From: Ustulina deusta
Taxonomy: Eukaryota; Ascomycota; Sordariomycetes; Xylariales; Xylariaceae
Assembly (NCBI GenBank): GCA_023159155.1
Contig: JAJNNX010000052.1
Location: forward strand, 333,969-397,968
DNA length: 64,000 nucleotides
Direction of reading: 5' to 3'
Part shown: piece by piece, positions 1-11,504 of the stretch
How positions within the stretch are numbered: the stretch's first letter is position 1
How the letters are laid out: the number at the start of each line of letters is the position of its first letter
Position numbers and translations under genes: made by a program
Notes under the pieces: model-generated
What the model was told of the DNA's origin: nothing
Databases searched by the model: none
Seen by the model: only the letters and a program-made list of their open reading frames with translations

Positions 1-55
1 AGACATAACACCGGTCTGTCTACTCGCCAGGTATTGGACAGCCCGTTATTGACAG

Positions 56-458
56 ACAATCCGGCGACACCATAGGCGGTATCTTCAAGCTCGAGCTATT
101 TCTCACAGACGACTACCCGATGGTTCCACCCAAGATTCGCTTCCTGACCAAGATCTACCACCCCAACGTCGATAAACTGGGCCGAATCTGCCTAGATGTG
201 CTCAAGAGTAAGCTCTGCAGCCAAACAACAGGAAGGTCCCGTTTGGAATTTCGGCTAATTTCTTCTTCCCTAGACAACTGGTCACCCGCCCTCCAGATCC
301 GCACAATCCTGCTCTCGATTCAAGCGCTCCTAGGTGCACCCAACCCCGATGATCCGCTAGCCGCCGATGTCGCAAAGAGCTGGAAGGAGGACGAGAACAA
401 GGCTATCGCCACAGCTAAGGAATGGACCCAGACTTTCGCCTCTCCGACTCCAAAATAG
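56..458 (+). CDS. UBC13: Ubiquitin-conjugating enzyme E2, Ubc13/UBE2N type (5'-truncated by window edge)
   Basis: E2 enzyme that, with a Mms2/UEV partner, builds Lys63-linked ubiquitin chains in DNA-damage tolerance (family knowledge). The visible part starts in the UBC fold ([32 protein letters not shown]) and holds the catalytic cysteine in [10 protein letters not shown] 66 bp intron (208-273, GTAAGC to CCCTAG) separates this from [20 protein letters not shown] and the C-terminal helix ending ASPTPK. The splice restores the invariant K-N-N-W-S-P junction; unspliced reading adds about 22 foreign residues. An acceptor-like TTGACAG ending at 55 fits an upstream intron, so the N-terminal exons lie outside or in the first bases and I cannot place them. 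The UBC13 call over other E2s rests on the APNPDDPLA segment and the region around the active site; confident. Confidence 0.9.
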
Positions 459-1111
459 GAGAAAAGAAGGGAAGAATTTTAGGATCCAACCCGACGAAAA
501 CTGAGCTCCCTCAGGTCAATACTGACGGGAACGGGTTTTATGTTTACTCTGCTCCCTTTTACCTCGGCTTCTACATTTTGGCGGAAGGGACACGAAGTTG
601 TGAAACGAACGAGGAGAACGGACCCGGGAGATGGCGGGAAGTGTGCTTGAGCGATTTTCTCAACACCACTTACCAGCGGGAAGATCAAGACGGAATCAAC
701 CGACTGGGTGAATTGCATGAAGGGAGGGTCCCAGGTGTTGGAGGTTTTGCTTTATTTTTTTAAGGCCCCTTATCTCTTATTTGGGGCAATATAGAGCTCG
801 TTTAGAGGGCTCGATGGTGAATAAGAGATCATGAGAATAATTGTATGTGCTTTTCTACAGTGATGAAGCTGCAAACCGGCAAACACCCCCATCAGATCGT
901 TTGTCCCAGAGCTAGATATACCATGCTCCCCGTGCCAAAAGATATCGACAAGGCTTAGCCGTAACCGCCACACTCCCCATGCCATGCCAGTATAACGTGA
1001 CGAACAAGAATCATTACGCACAGCAATATCCCCCCCGCCTCGATTCTAGTGTGCATGCTGCCCCCCATATCGATACCCGGTTCCATTATACACACGAGCC
1101 TTATATATTCC
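459..1111. other. Convergent intergenic region
   Basis: Lies between the 3' ends of the E2 gene and the enoyl reductase gene. It presumably holds both 3' UTRs. Short open frames here have no recognisable protein similarity. Confidence 0.5.
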
Positions 1112-2463
1112 TCACGTCTTTCCAAACACGAAAACGCCCTTTCCAGCCCTGAACCCCTCCAACGTCCCCTGCACGGCCTCCTTCAGCGGGGCCTCCTCGG
1201 TCTCCCAGTTCCAGGGGACCTCGAGGACGGGCGTGTCCTTGAACTTGCCCTGGCGCACGAGGTCCAGGATCTCGTTCACCGTCCGCGCCTTGGCGGCCTT
1301 GTCGCCGTCGGCCCACCGGCTCAGCCAGAACCCGACGAAGCGGATGTCTTTGAAGATGAGCAGGCCCGTGGGCAGCGCCACGGGCTGCCGCGCCATGCCG
1401 CCGTACGTGACCATGGTGCCGCCCGACCCGAGCGACTTGGCGATGGTCTGCGCGGACTTGCCGCCGACGCAATTCAGGCCGAGGCGCACCCCGTCCCCGC
1501 TGCCGCGCGTCCACTCCGCCACGCGGTCCTTGAACTCGCACGCCAGGAACTCGTCCTCGGTGACGACGTGGTCGGCGCCGAGCGCGGCCAGCTCGTCCTT
1601 CAGCGCCTGGGTGGCGGCGGGGTCGTCGCGCGCGCGCACGACGTTGATGCTGCGGTACCCCCAGAGGCGGCCCAGCTGGACGGCGGCGCGGCCGACGCCG
1701 CTGTTGGCGCCGTTCTGGATGAACCAGTCGCCCTCGCGGAGGGGGGGCGCGGCGTAGTCGCGGAGCATGCGGTAGGCGGAGCACGGGTTGACGCTGACGG
1801 TGCCGACCTGCAGGGGCCGCAGGCCTTCGCGGTCGACCTTGATGAGGCTGTCGACGGGGGCCACGGCGTGCGTGCGCCAGGTGCCGAAGCCCGTCTTGGC
1901 GGGGATCACCCAGTCGCCCTTGACCAGGCCCGAGAAGGCCGGCGGCGGCGTCGAGGACACCTCGAAGACGCCCTCGTTGCCGGGGAGCGCCGAGGGCTCG
2001 GCGGTGCCGATCAGCGAGGAGAAGCTCGGCTTCACGCCGTATGTCCCTTGGATCGTGTTCACGTCGGCCGGGTTGATGGGGGCGACGAGGGTGCGCAGCA
2101 GGACCGAGTACGACGGGAGGGAGGGGGAGATGGAGTGTGTGTGTAATCTATACGCGCGGGTCCTCGCCATTAGCACGGTGAATATGAAAGAAAGAAAATC
2201 GGAGTCAGAAAAGACGGAGACGGAGGAGAGAGGGTGAGGGGGGGAGGCTAGCTAGCTCACTTCAAGACATCCTTTGGCTCGCCGTACTGGCTGAACACGA
2301 GCGCCTTCGCCTGCGTGTATCCGTACGGGCCCGATTTCCACCGCACGAACGTCAACGCCGTGGCCCGAGATGTTGCCGCGCCTCCGGTTCGCCCGCAACG
2401 CCACGCGGAGGAAGGCCGGAGGGATGCGCGGAGGATCGGGTCGGCGGCCCTGACTGTCGCCAT
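1112..2463 (-). CDS. ETR1: Mitochondrial enoyl-[acyl-carrier-protein] reductase (2-enoyl thioester reductase)
   Basis: Last step of mitochondrial type II fatty acid synthesis: NADPH-dependent reduction of trans-2-enoyl-ACP, which supplies octanoyl for lipoate (family knowledge). Two exons, 2261-2463 and 1112-2147, with a 113 bp GT-AG intron (2148-2260) joining GEPKDVLK to LHTHSIS; 412 aa. I chose the ATG at 2461-2463; the slightly longer frame opens with GTG. Residues 1-45 are Arg/Ser/Ala-rich with few acids, like a mitochondrial presequence. The MDR fold follows: NPADVNTIQGTYG with the expected catalytic Tyr near 104, then the NADPH-binding stretch NGANSGVGRAAVQLG, LNCVGG and TYGGMARQPV. The sequence is very GC-rich, so it throws long antisense open frames that are shadows. 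Confidence 0.93.
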
Positions 2464-3566
2464 GCCAGGCACCTTGGACACCTAGCTAGGTGGAAGGGGA
2501 GAAACGAAGGCCAAGTCTGATTTGAATTGTCGCCTCGGAGCTTCCGTCTTCGTATTTCGGCGTGTAAGTGGCAGCAGCAGTAGCCGTAGCAGTAATAGTG
2601 GTGATGTCACGAAGTCTTCAACACACCATGAATTGGAGGCTTGCTTACTTGCATACAGAATGGGTAGGCAGGTACCTAGCTAATATAATGCACGGCAGAT
2701 GACGATGACGTGAGTAAGTAGATGGTTTGTACGACAATAGCCGTTTAAGCCCCACCGGGTAGCTCCGATAGCTGGAATTGGCGTTCGCGATTGGCTGCAG
2801 ATCCCTGATTCCACGCAAGTTGTATATAATTCCCCGCCATAACCGAGGCAACTGAAACTACCTACCTAAGTAGGTACTTGACCTATATCTATCTAGTTCC
2901 AGACTGGCAGCTACTTCGACAATTCCGAATTCCTATATGTAAAGTTGTAGACATACAGGTGTGGGCGGTCCTATCATGGATCCAGAAACAATGGTGGCCA
3001 TCATTGAAGCCAACATGTGGTTTGGTAGTTGGTAAACATGAGTTGGCGACGTCATCTAACCCCCAAAAAGCAACGATGCGCAATCCAAAAAGACTCATGT
3101 ACCTAAATCAATTATATCAGTGTGTACGAAGTCAAGAATGCAGCTGTGTACAAGGTACGTTCATTCCACCATCACCACCACGATAAGCGTTTCATGAACC
3201 ACGATGTCGGCCGATTTGCACTGTTGGGTTCTGCAGTTCGAGTTGACAGCCTGATAAGGAATCAATCACCGATTCGGGATAGAACGAGTTCGAATGAATG
3301 CAATGTAAAGTACCGTCCCGGCCAGTGAATACCTAGATAATCTTAGAGACCGTCGGCCTATCCAATTCAAACGCCCAGATTCCACGCCAACATATTATCC
3401 CTGAAGATATAGTCCTCTTAGCACCTGCCATAACCACATAGCAGGGTCGCTGAGGGTTCTTCAAATGAAGCCAAGAGAGATCAAAGCGCCCCGGAGAAAC
3501 ATTACGACAATCGCCGACAAAAAAGATAGGTAGTAATTGCGAGTCTCATCTCGTGGGGCGTTTATA
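2464..3566. other. Intergenic region upstream of the enoyl reductase gene
   Basis: Holds the promoter side of the minus-strand reductase gene and the 3' flank of the NLR-like gene. Short AGGTAC/TAGGTA motifs cluster near 2660-2880. No gene recognised. Confidence 0.5.
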
Positions 3567-6500
3567 TCAGTTACAGCTCAGAAACGACTTCCGAGTCCAG
3601 TTCAATCCCGATCGAACGGGCACGCTAAACGGCTTGCCGCTCTCGACGAAATTGCCCCGCATGAAGTTCCAGAGCGGCGAGTCCTTCGTCAGGTCGGCCG
3701 AGTTGGCGTCCTCCTCCTCGCTCCAGGGGCGCCATCCGCCGTCGTCCGACACGCTCCAGCGCAGAGCCGTCACGGGAGAGCTCGTGTCCGACGCGGCGTC
3801 CCGCGCTGCCGGGACGGCGTTGAGCACGAGGAATACGTAGCCTTCCGAGTCTTTGCTGCTGGGCCTGTAGACGAGGCGGGCGTCGCGGCGCGGGGTCGAC
3901 GCCGGGAAATAGATCGGGTTGCGCAGCGTCGAGACCGGATGAGAGGCCTCGCGAGCCAGCGCGATCTTGAGCATCTTGGGATTGCAGGTGAGGTGGGGCA
4001 GGGCGACGACGATGTGATCGTCGCACCAATACGTCAGTGCGAATGGGGGGTCGATGGCCACCAGCTGGTCCGCGAAGTGGTAGACGACGCGACTTATTTG
4101 GGACGCCGTCGTCGTTTTGGCCGCGTCGCCCTCCGCGAGTGGGAACTCGAGGGACGAGGTTGTCACCGAGCACTCGGTGCACATGTTGTTCTGGGCGAAT
4201 GCGATAGAGAGGCAATGGAGGTACTTCCCACACCGGGAGAACCGGAGTTCTGCAATAATGGTTTAGTCATATGTCCATAGACAAATTCGGAGCATCGTGA
4301 ACGAACCTCTTGCGCTCGCCAGAACATCTTCCGGTTCATCCTCGAGACCTGAAATGTTGATGGACGTTTGTGATCCCCCTCTCACAACCTCCAGTTGAGT
4401 CGGTGTACTCATGTATGTCACCAGGGGTTGGGTCGGATGTACGGCACATACTATTCTCGACCATAATAGCGCCGGGTGCGTCCATGGTTTCGTCCAATGT
4501 GGGGGATGGCCCTGAGGTATAATTATCAAGCAGTCTGTATCCTCGTGGTCGCAACAATTGCTTTCGACATCAGATTCATCCGTAGTCGACTCTTCGACGG
4601 TGGATTCATCGCTAGATTCCTCTGACGATGTATCGTCATCGGAGAATCCGTCTTCGCCGTCTGACTCTTCTTCATCTGATACCGTCCCAGACGAGCTATC
4701 AGAATCGTCGCCACTTTCGTCGTCGTTATCACGGCCCGTTCGCGTCCTACTACCCTTCATCGACATATGAATCACATGTATGGAATTTTCGACGTCAGCG
4801 CTCGTCTCGTGATAATGATAATTATAATGCGCCAGCATTTCCCAGCTCGCCTTGGATGCTGTTCGCCGTGACCTGGTAGGGAGAGAGGGTGCTTTAATCG
4901 ATTCGCTGTGTCCGTCCTTCACCAATCTCAAATCCAGGTTTCGGGGGTCGACGCTCCACACGGCAAGCTCGCCTTCTTCGGCAGTAGAAAAAATTGCCAA
5001 TTCCGAAATGTTAGAGTCCATGGGAATCATCTGGTGCGACCGTTGGGGTCGGCTGTTCGTCTTGAATAACGGCTGTTTCAGACGGCATAGCACGTCTGTC
5101 GGACCATCCTTCGTTTGGTATGCCAAATCAACACACAATTTCTTCCCGCTGAAGCCTACCCCAAGAAGTCGAGACGTAGTTAGGATGTCGCTGCCGAACG
5201 TCTCGGCCAGATTCACCCCTCTCACTATGCTGGTCTTCGAGAGAGACTTGAGCCAGCAAGAGTTGGCGAAAGGTTTCATAGATACGCACTGGTCTAATCC
5301 ATGAGGCTGCGTGATTATCACTTCGCGCCATTCCTCAGCAAAGTGACAGAGTGACTGGTCCCTCAGAAGATCATCGGGAGAGTGGTCACTTAGCCAATTT
5401 GGCAACGGCACCGCGAAGCTATCGTCTCCTTTCCACTCTCGACCTCTGATAGCCATCTTGTAGCCACACTTATAGCTTGTATACCTCCCGAACAGGTAGG
5501 GTACGATATGGCTTTGCACACGCAAGCAATTCCAGAAGTTCTTGCTACCAACAAACTCCCGAACTGCCAGGGCAGCAACGGAAGAGGGCTCCTCGATGGA
5601 TTTATCGCCCAGATGTTGGAACCAAAACGTAGCCGCGTATCGTAAGAAAGCATGCTCTTTTGGGATCGTGCTGTCCAAGAACCCAATATCGATGTGCTTA
5701 GAATATCTGCCGTACATGAGGTAGGTCAGACAGTCCAGGCCGATCTCTTCGTGGGCATTGGATGGAGCAACGAAGTACTTATGGAGCGACTCGTCAACAC
5801 CGAAATCGCATGCTTTCGGGTCCTGTTGGAAGAAATCCTTGACACTTTTATGACAAAATTTGATGAGGGGGCTCTGATTTGGCTCCGAGGCGTGTTGTTC
5901 AATGACAATAAGCGACCCGCAGAGATCTCGTACGAGTTCTTCTTTCGGTAATCGCGAAGTGCTCCAATCTTGACTTCCACGCCGAATCGCAAGAGCATCG
6001 ACGAGTTCGTCAATAGACATCGTCTGTTGTGCGGAGCCTAGTATGAGGAAGATGCGCCTAAGAAGGTCAGAGCACCGAATCATTTCTATCCATAGGTATC
6101 ATCTTAACTCACCTGGCGACTAGCTGTTCCATCTGACCCCGAGCATCAATTTTTGCTAGAGTGCGCATATAGTAGCCATTGAGTTTCTTGGGGAATATAC
6201 TCAATTCTGCTTTAATGTCCGCCTCACTCGTAAGCTTCCCGAGTGTCTCGGAAACAAACCTGGCGATGAGAAAATTGTTGTCGCATTCTTTAGTCCACGC
6301 CAGAAGGCAGTGTTTACAGCTAATTTTCGATGAGAGGTAGTTCTTAATATCTTCTCGTATGCTGTCTGGACTGGGATGGATTTCGACCGCTTGAAGTTTT
6401 CGCATCGTCTTCTCGATTTCTGAGACCCGACTTGTGAAGAGCCATCGTACTGTACCGAGAGTCGGTTTCTCAATGAGCCCTTCGAGGAGGTTAAGCATCT

Positions 6501-7755
6501 CTTTTTCGTCCACACATTCATCTATACCATCAATAACTATATAAATGTCGTCATTGCAAGTGATGAGCTCGTGCACTACACTCGCCGTGGTGCGAAGATT
6601 GTTCAAATGAGGAGCGAATTGTGTGTCCGTCCCATACAAGTCCATCAACTTATCGGACGGCGTTCCGACGAAGGCGAGTAGCTGCAAAGCCAATATTCGA
6701 AGGCCGTCGGCAACATGACGACTGGAGTTCCTACTGAAGGAATAGAAGAAGTACGCCACCTTCTTCTCGGCCTTGGTCAGGTAGTCTATCACCGCGGATG
6801 CAATGACGCTTTTACCGGACCCAGGCTGCGCGTTGTACCAGAGCAAGGGGTTGTTTTTAGAGTCCTGCCAATCTAAAAATCGCCGATCTTGAAAGATCCA
6901 GGCGCACGTATCTTTGTATCGCATGTCTAGTTGAGTCTCGTAGTCGCCTTTGAAGTCGATACCATTTTGACCCATTATCCATCGCCTGATGTCATTTTTG
7001 AGAGCCCTCTGATCTGCGTCCACTCTCGCTTGACGGTCTATATCCGCCATGAGTAAGCCCGCTGCTTGAGAAATTCCCAAGTTGACATGCATGTCTTCTT
7101 GCAGGTTTTTGAGAGCATCTTCTGTCTCTTTTTTCAAAGATGTGAGCATCGTTCTCGGGATGATTCCTTTGGGCTTGGAAGACGATAGTACTTTGGACAG
7201 CTTGTACCAAAATGTGATGATCGCCTTGTAGGAATTCACAAGTCGCGAACCAAGATCAGGGGACGAGGATAGTCTCTGATAGACCTCCAGTATTCCTGCA
7301 ATTCGCTCCATCGCTGTGACCACAACTTCTAGGTATTCCTCAACTGCGAGGGCCATCTCCAACACGATGCGAGCTCCAATGAATGCTATAGCAACGCCGA
7401 AGGGGGCAACTTGAGCAAATGCCTCAGATTTCTTCAGCACAGTCTTAAAAACTTCCAGGAAGGGACTCAGCCGGTGAAGTAGTCGATAACCCTTCCCAGT
7501 GCGTTTTCGAGCATCAAGCTCCAAGATGGAGCTTTGCAGCTCCTGTGCTGATACTTCGCTTTGGGATAGTCCATCGTCTGTGCGTGACGTTTCGGCATGA
7601 CCTATGAGCGCCTGAAGAAACGGATTCTTTGAATCTTCTTTGTGTTTTTGCTTCAGCTCGGTTAGGAATTCATCAATTGCTTTGCCGAGTGCCCCGGGAG
7701 CGGCCGTCGTCCCAGAACCCTGGACGCGGCTCAGTGTAGAGGCAACAACGTCCAT
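3567..7755 (-). CDS. NLR-like STAND NTPase (Goodbye-like N-terminus, NACHT, C-terminal propeller-like domain)
   Basis: Fungal NLR-type signalling protein of the group that includes vegetative-incompatibility and NWD receptors; the ligand is unknown. Three exons (6113-7755, 4307-6057, 3567-4249) with introns 6058-6112 (55 bp) and 4250-4306 (57 bp) give 1358 aa. The first splice creates QLVARRIFLILGSAQQTMSI, the usual post-NACHT helix of the family. Residues about 1-200 are helical and resemble the fungal Goodbye/NACHT-N type domains (APFGVAIAFIGARIVLEMA, EEYLEVVVTAMERIAG). Walker A is GSGKS (312-316) and Walker B is IVIDGIDE (406-413). The C-terminal part has FSRCGKYLHCLSI, typical of the atypical beta-propeller of these proteins. 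A Ser/Asp/Glu-only stretch of about 60 residues near 985-1050 interrupts it and is unusual. It shares a divergent promoter with the AAA ATPase gene. Confidence 0.85.
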
Positions 7756-8555
7756 GGTGGTAGTAGACTAAGGCATTTGTCTAATCTGATGAATACGTTG
7801 ACGGGAGTAAGCGAGATGCGAAAGGAAACAACGACAAGATGCTAACCACCCTAACCAAGAAAATACACGTTGCCGCATTAGGCAACCATGTCGACAGGAG
7901 AGATCAGGCGTTGCTGACAAGGTGATGTACACTATAGCGGTGAAAGGATCTCCCTCGTCGTATGCCCCGTTCGGTACTTCTTGGGGGCGAAATCCTACCA
8001 AATGTAGCTCGATTTGGGAATGCCTACCAATAAGATTGAAGCGATTCAGTGTAGACTACCACCATGTCCATATATACCTACAAGCGACAAAGAAATCGTA
8101 CGGCACAGCGGGGAAATAATGTAACCCCCTGCCCCGATGTTGTTACTTCATGTTCATATTGATGAAGCAATAACTGAATGAGTTTGGTCGTTGATCTCGT
8201 TTGACCTACGTCCGACTAACCATTCTTGGACTTAGCTACATCGTGGACCCCATATAAGAAGATATATCAAGCCACTTAGAAGAACCGGGCAGAGAGAATA
8301 GGCTATCTCCTCGGCGACCTATCTGACTTGACGTGGCTCATCTGCCTAACCGATGTATCTATATGTGATGAAATACACAGCCTGCTTGATATCCAAGCCG
8401 TGGACAATCTCGATCTTGTCAAGGACTTACAAAGGTGAGGAGAAGGCCGTCAGCCTGCATATTTCCCTCGGCTGTATAAAATTTTTCTCTCGTTGTCCTT
8501 GTTGTTGTTGAGCTTGATCTAGAACACGATTGTATACGTGCCAATTTTCTTGGAA
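7756..8555. promoter_or_regulatory. Divergent promoter region between the NLR-like and AAA ATPase genes
   Basis: An 800 bp spacer between two divergent start codons. A TATA-like TGTATAAAATTT lies near 8473, about 80 bp before the AAA gene start, followed by a pyrimidine-rich stretch with TTGTTGTTGTTG. Inferred promoter; no defined transcription-factor site recognised. Confidence 0.5.
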
Positions 8556-10820
8556 ATGCCCAATCAACTCGAAATCCCCACGTCAACTTCCGCTGGTAGC
8601 CAACTTGGCTCTCGCTGCGAGTTCAAGACTTATCACACAGTCCCTAACAAAGAAGGTCGACTGAGGGTCAAACCAATCGTCAATCCGTTTGAGCACGAAG
8701 CTAGGGGACACGCCGACAACACCTACGCGCTCGTCATCAACCGTGAGTTCACAATCGAGGACCAGTCCGCACCAAAATCTGTTACTCTCAAGATCAACTC
8801 TCCCCAGTTACTCAAGACATTCCACCATGTTGTTGGATCATACCCTTCAGTTCCGTCAGACTTTAAGTCGCCCTTCGAGATCGGGGACCCGTTCCAAATG
8901 CTGGTTCACTACTGGGAGGAGCTAGACGATTATCGAAAAGAGACGACCGACAATGAGACTCGTATGCACTTGAACTTATTGTTTCAGTTCATGGAGAACG
9001 AGGTAGGGCCTGATCGGACGAAAGTCTTGAATATGATAAACAAAGGTCAGATCACGTACCTTTCTGCCGTAAGCCATCCCTAGAGTCATTTTCTTCCTGT
9101 AATAGTCCCTTGTGGAGGCACATTCCTGTTAGAGCGACAGGGGTGTCTCGGGAGCATGCAGAACTCCTTAACCCCGCGCCTATTTCCCCTGAAAGAGTAA
9201 TTACTGACTCCAGCGCACTATAGTGGGTAATCTTTCGACCGGGTGATGTCCTCTTCACCACGGTCATGGGACATGGCTGGCTGATGCGCTGCACGAAAAC
9301 CGTCTACGAGGAGAGTACAAAGATAGGTCCGTATTTCGAGGTGCATTGTAGATACACCGACTATAACGGGAAAGATGTTGGGGACGCCGCACATATGACC
9401 GTTTTGTTACAAAAACGAGACTTTGGTGCTGAGAACCCTGCCAATATTATGGATCTGGGGATATTCCCCAGGAAATATATTGACGACGATAACCTCGAGG
9501 CAAAGTATGAGAAGAGAGGGGAAAGGTTTCTCGATCTTCGCGGTTGCTCTGTACAGGGATATGATGGGCTGGCACAGTACTTAAAAGATCCGCCGTGGTC
9601 GTGGTGGGACTACGATATGGCCGACGCGAGTGCCGTTTGGCTTCCATACACCGTACGTCCTTATATCATAGAAGGTATCTCGCAGTATGCTATACTAATT
9701 GAACCCGGCTTAAGGAAACGGGGAGAGTCGTTCTCGACAGAGCAACCTTCCAGGAGGATAATTCCTCCAAGGCGGCCGGGGTCGCCAAAGCGAAGCCCGA
9801 GCCGATTTTCTGTCCTCCATTCGTGATCGGCTACTCACTCGCCAAAAAGGAGTGGTGTCGCTTCTTGGTACAGAACTTAAGGCCCGTGAACTGGAAGGAC
9901 GACGCGTGGGACAAGCTGATCCTCGAGGAGGAACAGAAGCTGGTCCTTCAAGCCCTAGTAACCTCCCATTCTTATCCGGAGAATGCGAGAGATCAGCCAG
10001 AGCAAAAAGGTAAGGGCTTGGTCATACTGCTTCACGGGTCGCCGGGCTCGGGAAAGACACTCAGCGCAGAGTCGTCAGCCGAACTGACGCACAGAGCCTT
10101 GATCTCCACATCGATGGCCAGCCTCGACACCGAGCGAATGTGAGTTTCTCTCTATTTCATTCTCCTTCAAAGATCGATATTCTTACTCGTCGTGACAGGT
10201 CATTTGTCTTCGAGCGCAACCTCCGGAGACTCCTGCAATACGCAACGTTGTGGAAGGCCATCGTGTTGCTAGACGAAGCCGACGTGTTCCTCGAGATGCG
10301 AGAAGAGAAGGCTGGTAACGCGCAGCGCAATGCTTTGGTGGCCGTCTTCCTCAGGGAGCTCGAGTACTTTTCTGGCATCATCTTCCTAACGACGAACCGC
10401 GTGGAGACATTTGACTGGGCGATGAAATCTCGCATTCATCTCGCGCTTGGGTTCGTGCCCCCGGGTGCTTCCATTCGACAGCAGATGTGGACGCAGGCGC
10501 TAGGAACCGTCCCTGAGGATGCGATTGGGATAGACGACATGAGCCATGCTGTGAAGATCCTTGCGGATCGCAACCTCAATGGACGCGAGATATATAATAC
10601 CCTAAATACGGCCAGAACGATCGCGACTTTCCAACGCAAGAAGTTACTGTTAGAACATATCCAGCAAGTTCTCAAAGTGAGGGACTCGTTCGACAAGAAA
10701 TTGAAGCAAGAGAGGATCAAGTTAAAACAGTCGTTCTCGGAGCAGGCGCCGACTGGTCATCAACTGGTGAGAAAGGGTTCCATCTTGACAGAAGAGCCAG
10801 AAGGGTATGGATCTGAATAG
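8556..10820 (+). CDS. AAA+ ATPase with N-terminal DUF7025 domain
   Basis: Fungal AAA ATPase family of unknown substrate. Four exons (8556-9068, 9224-9652, 9715-10139, 10199-10820) give 662 aa. Introns are 155, 62 and 59 bp. The start is ATG 8556; the frame extends 18 bp further to a GTG only. Residues about 25-310 match the DUF7025 region (TLKINSPQLLKTFHHVV, DPFQMLVHYWEEL, then WVIFRPGDVLFT right after intron 1). The ATPase core has Walker A GSPGSGKT (422-429), Walker B VLLDEAD (ending about 484) and the sensor stretch FLTTNRVETFD. A charged coiled C-terminal tail follows. Intron 1 is much longer than the other two and is a copy of the intron found in the D-lactate dehydrogenase gene. The gene is divergent from the NLR-like gene; co-regulation is only a possibility. 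Confidence 0.9.
9069..9223 (+). mobile_element. Introner-like intron, copy A (intron 1 of the AAA ATPase gene)
   Basis: A 155 bp phase-0 intron, donor GTAAGC and acceptor CTATAG, inserted between the GCC (Ala) and TGG (Trp) codons. It matches 42716-42871 end to end at about 90% identity, while the flanking exons are unrelated. It carries a branch-site match ACTGAC (branch A at 9207, 16 nt before the end). Its ends pair: GAGTCA (9083-9088) with TGACTC (9205-9210), and GTAAT (9099-9103) with ATTAC (9200-9204). Confidence 0.85.
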
Positions 10821-11504
10821 GGCCGAGTAGATGCTTGGGCCTTCTATAGATCAACGTAAAGTTCAAAACGCGATTGTATGGTAAACTTTTGTGCGCTGGT
10901 GGTGAGGTACTGTCACACGGTGAGTCAGTTTCGAGGACAGTTTGGGGAACAGGAACGTGCCATAATGGACTCTTACCAAAGTCAATCTCTTTACCTCAAG
11001 AATCTAGTTTCTCAATCTCTTGAACTCGGTTTTGAGAGTGATCTTAGACTCACCCTTCCTCCCTACCGTGATTAGATATCACATTCCCGTCAGCACCTAC
11101 AGCATTAACAAGATAGAAGATCCAAGCTGAGACTCAGTAACCACATAATACACCACATAATACATCTATCCTATATCGGTATTACCCTTGCGTCTCTAAT
11201 TGCCGAAAATGCATGCTATGAATAGTTGAAATCGCTTATATTTCTTGCTTCATTCCATCTCGTATCTATCTCCTAACTCGAGATCGTCGTTATTATTTAG
11301 GCGCCTATTGCCTTTCGTCTATTTACCTTACGAAAAAGGCCCACGAGGCCCCTCGGCCCTCCAAATCGTCTGGAAACGCTTGAGAAGCGATTTGTTCCCC
11401 GATGTACCTGGTAGGGAGGAGGCACTGGGCGAGAACAACCACTCTGAATCGAGATCCATCTCCCAAATCGCCGCCGGTGGGACAGGTGTCATGCACTGAA
11501 TGTT
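10821..11504. other. Convergent intergenic region
   Basis: 3' flanks of the AAA ATPase and Chs4-like genes. AT-rich around 11090-11260. No gene recognised. Confidence 0.5.

Noticed and set aside
1049..2146. 365-codon plus-strand open frame
   Set aside because: It is antisense to the enoyl reductase gene; its Ala/Arg/Gly/Val-rich composition is the shadow of GC-rich codons.
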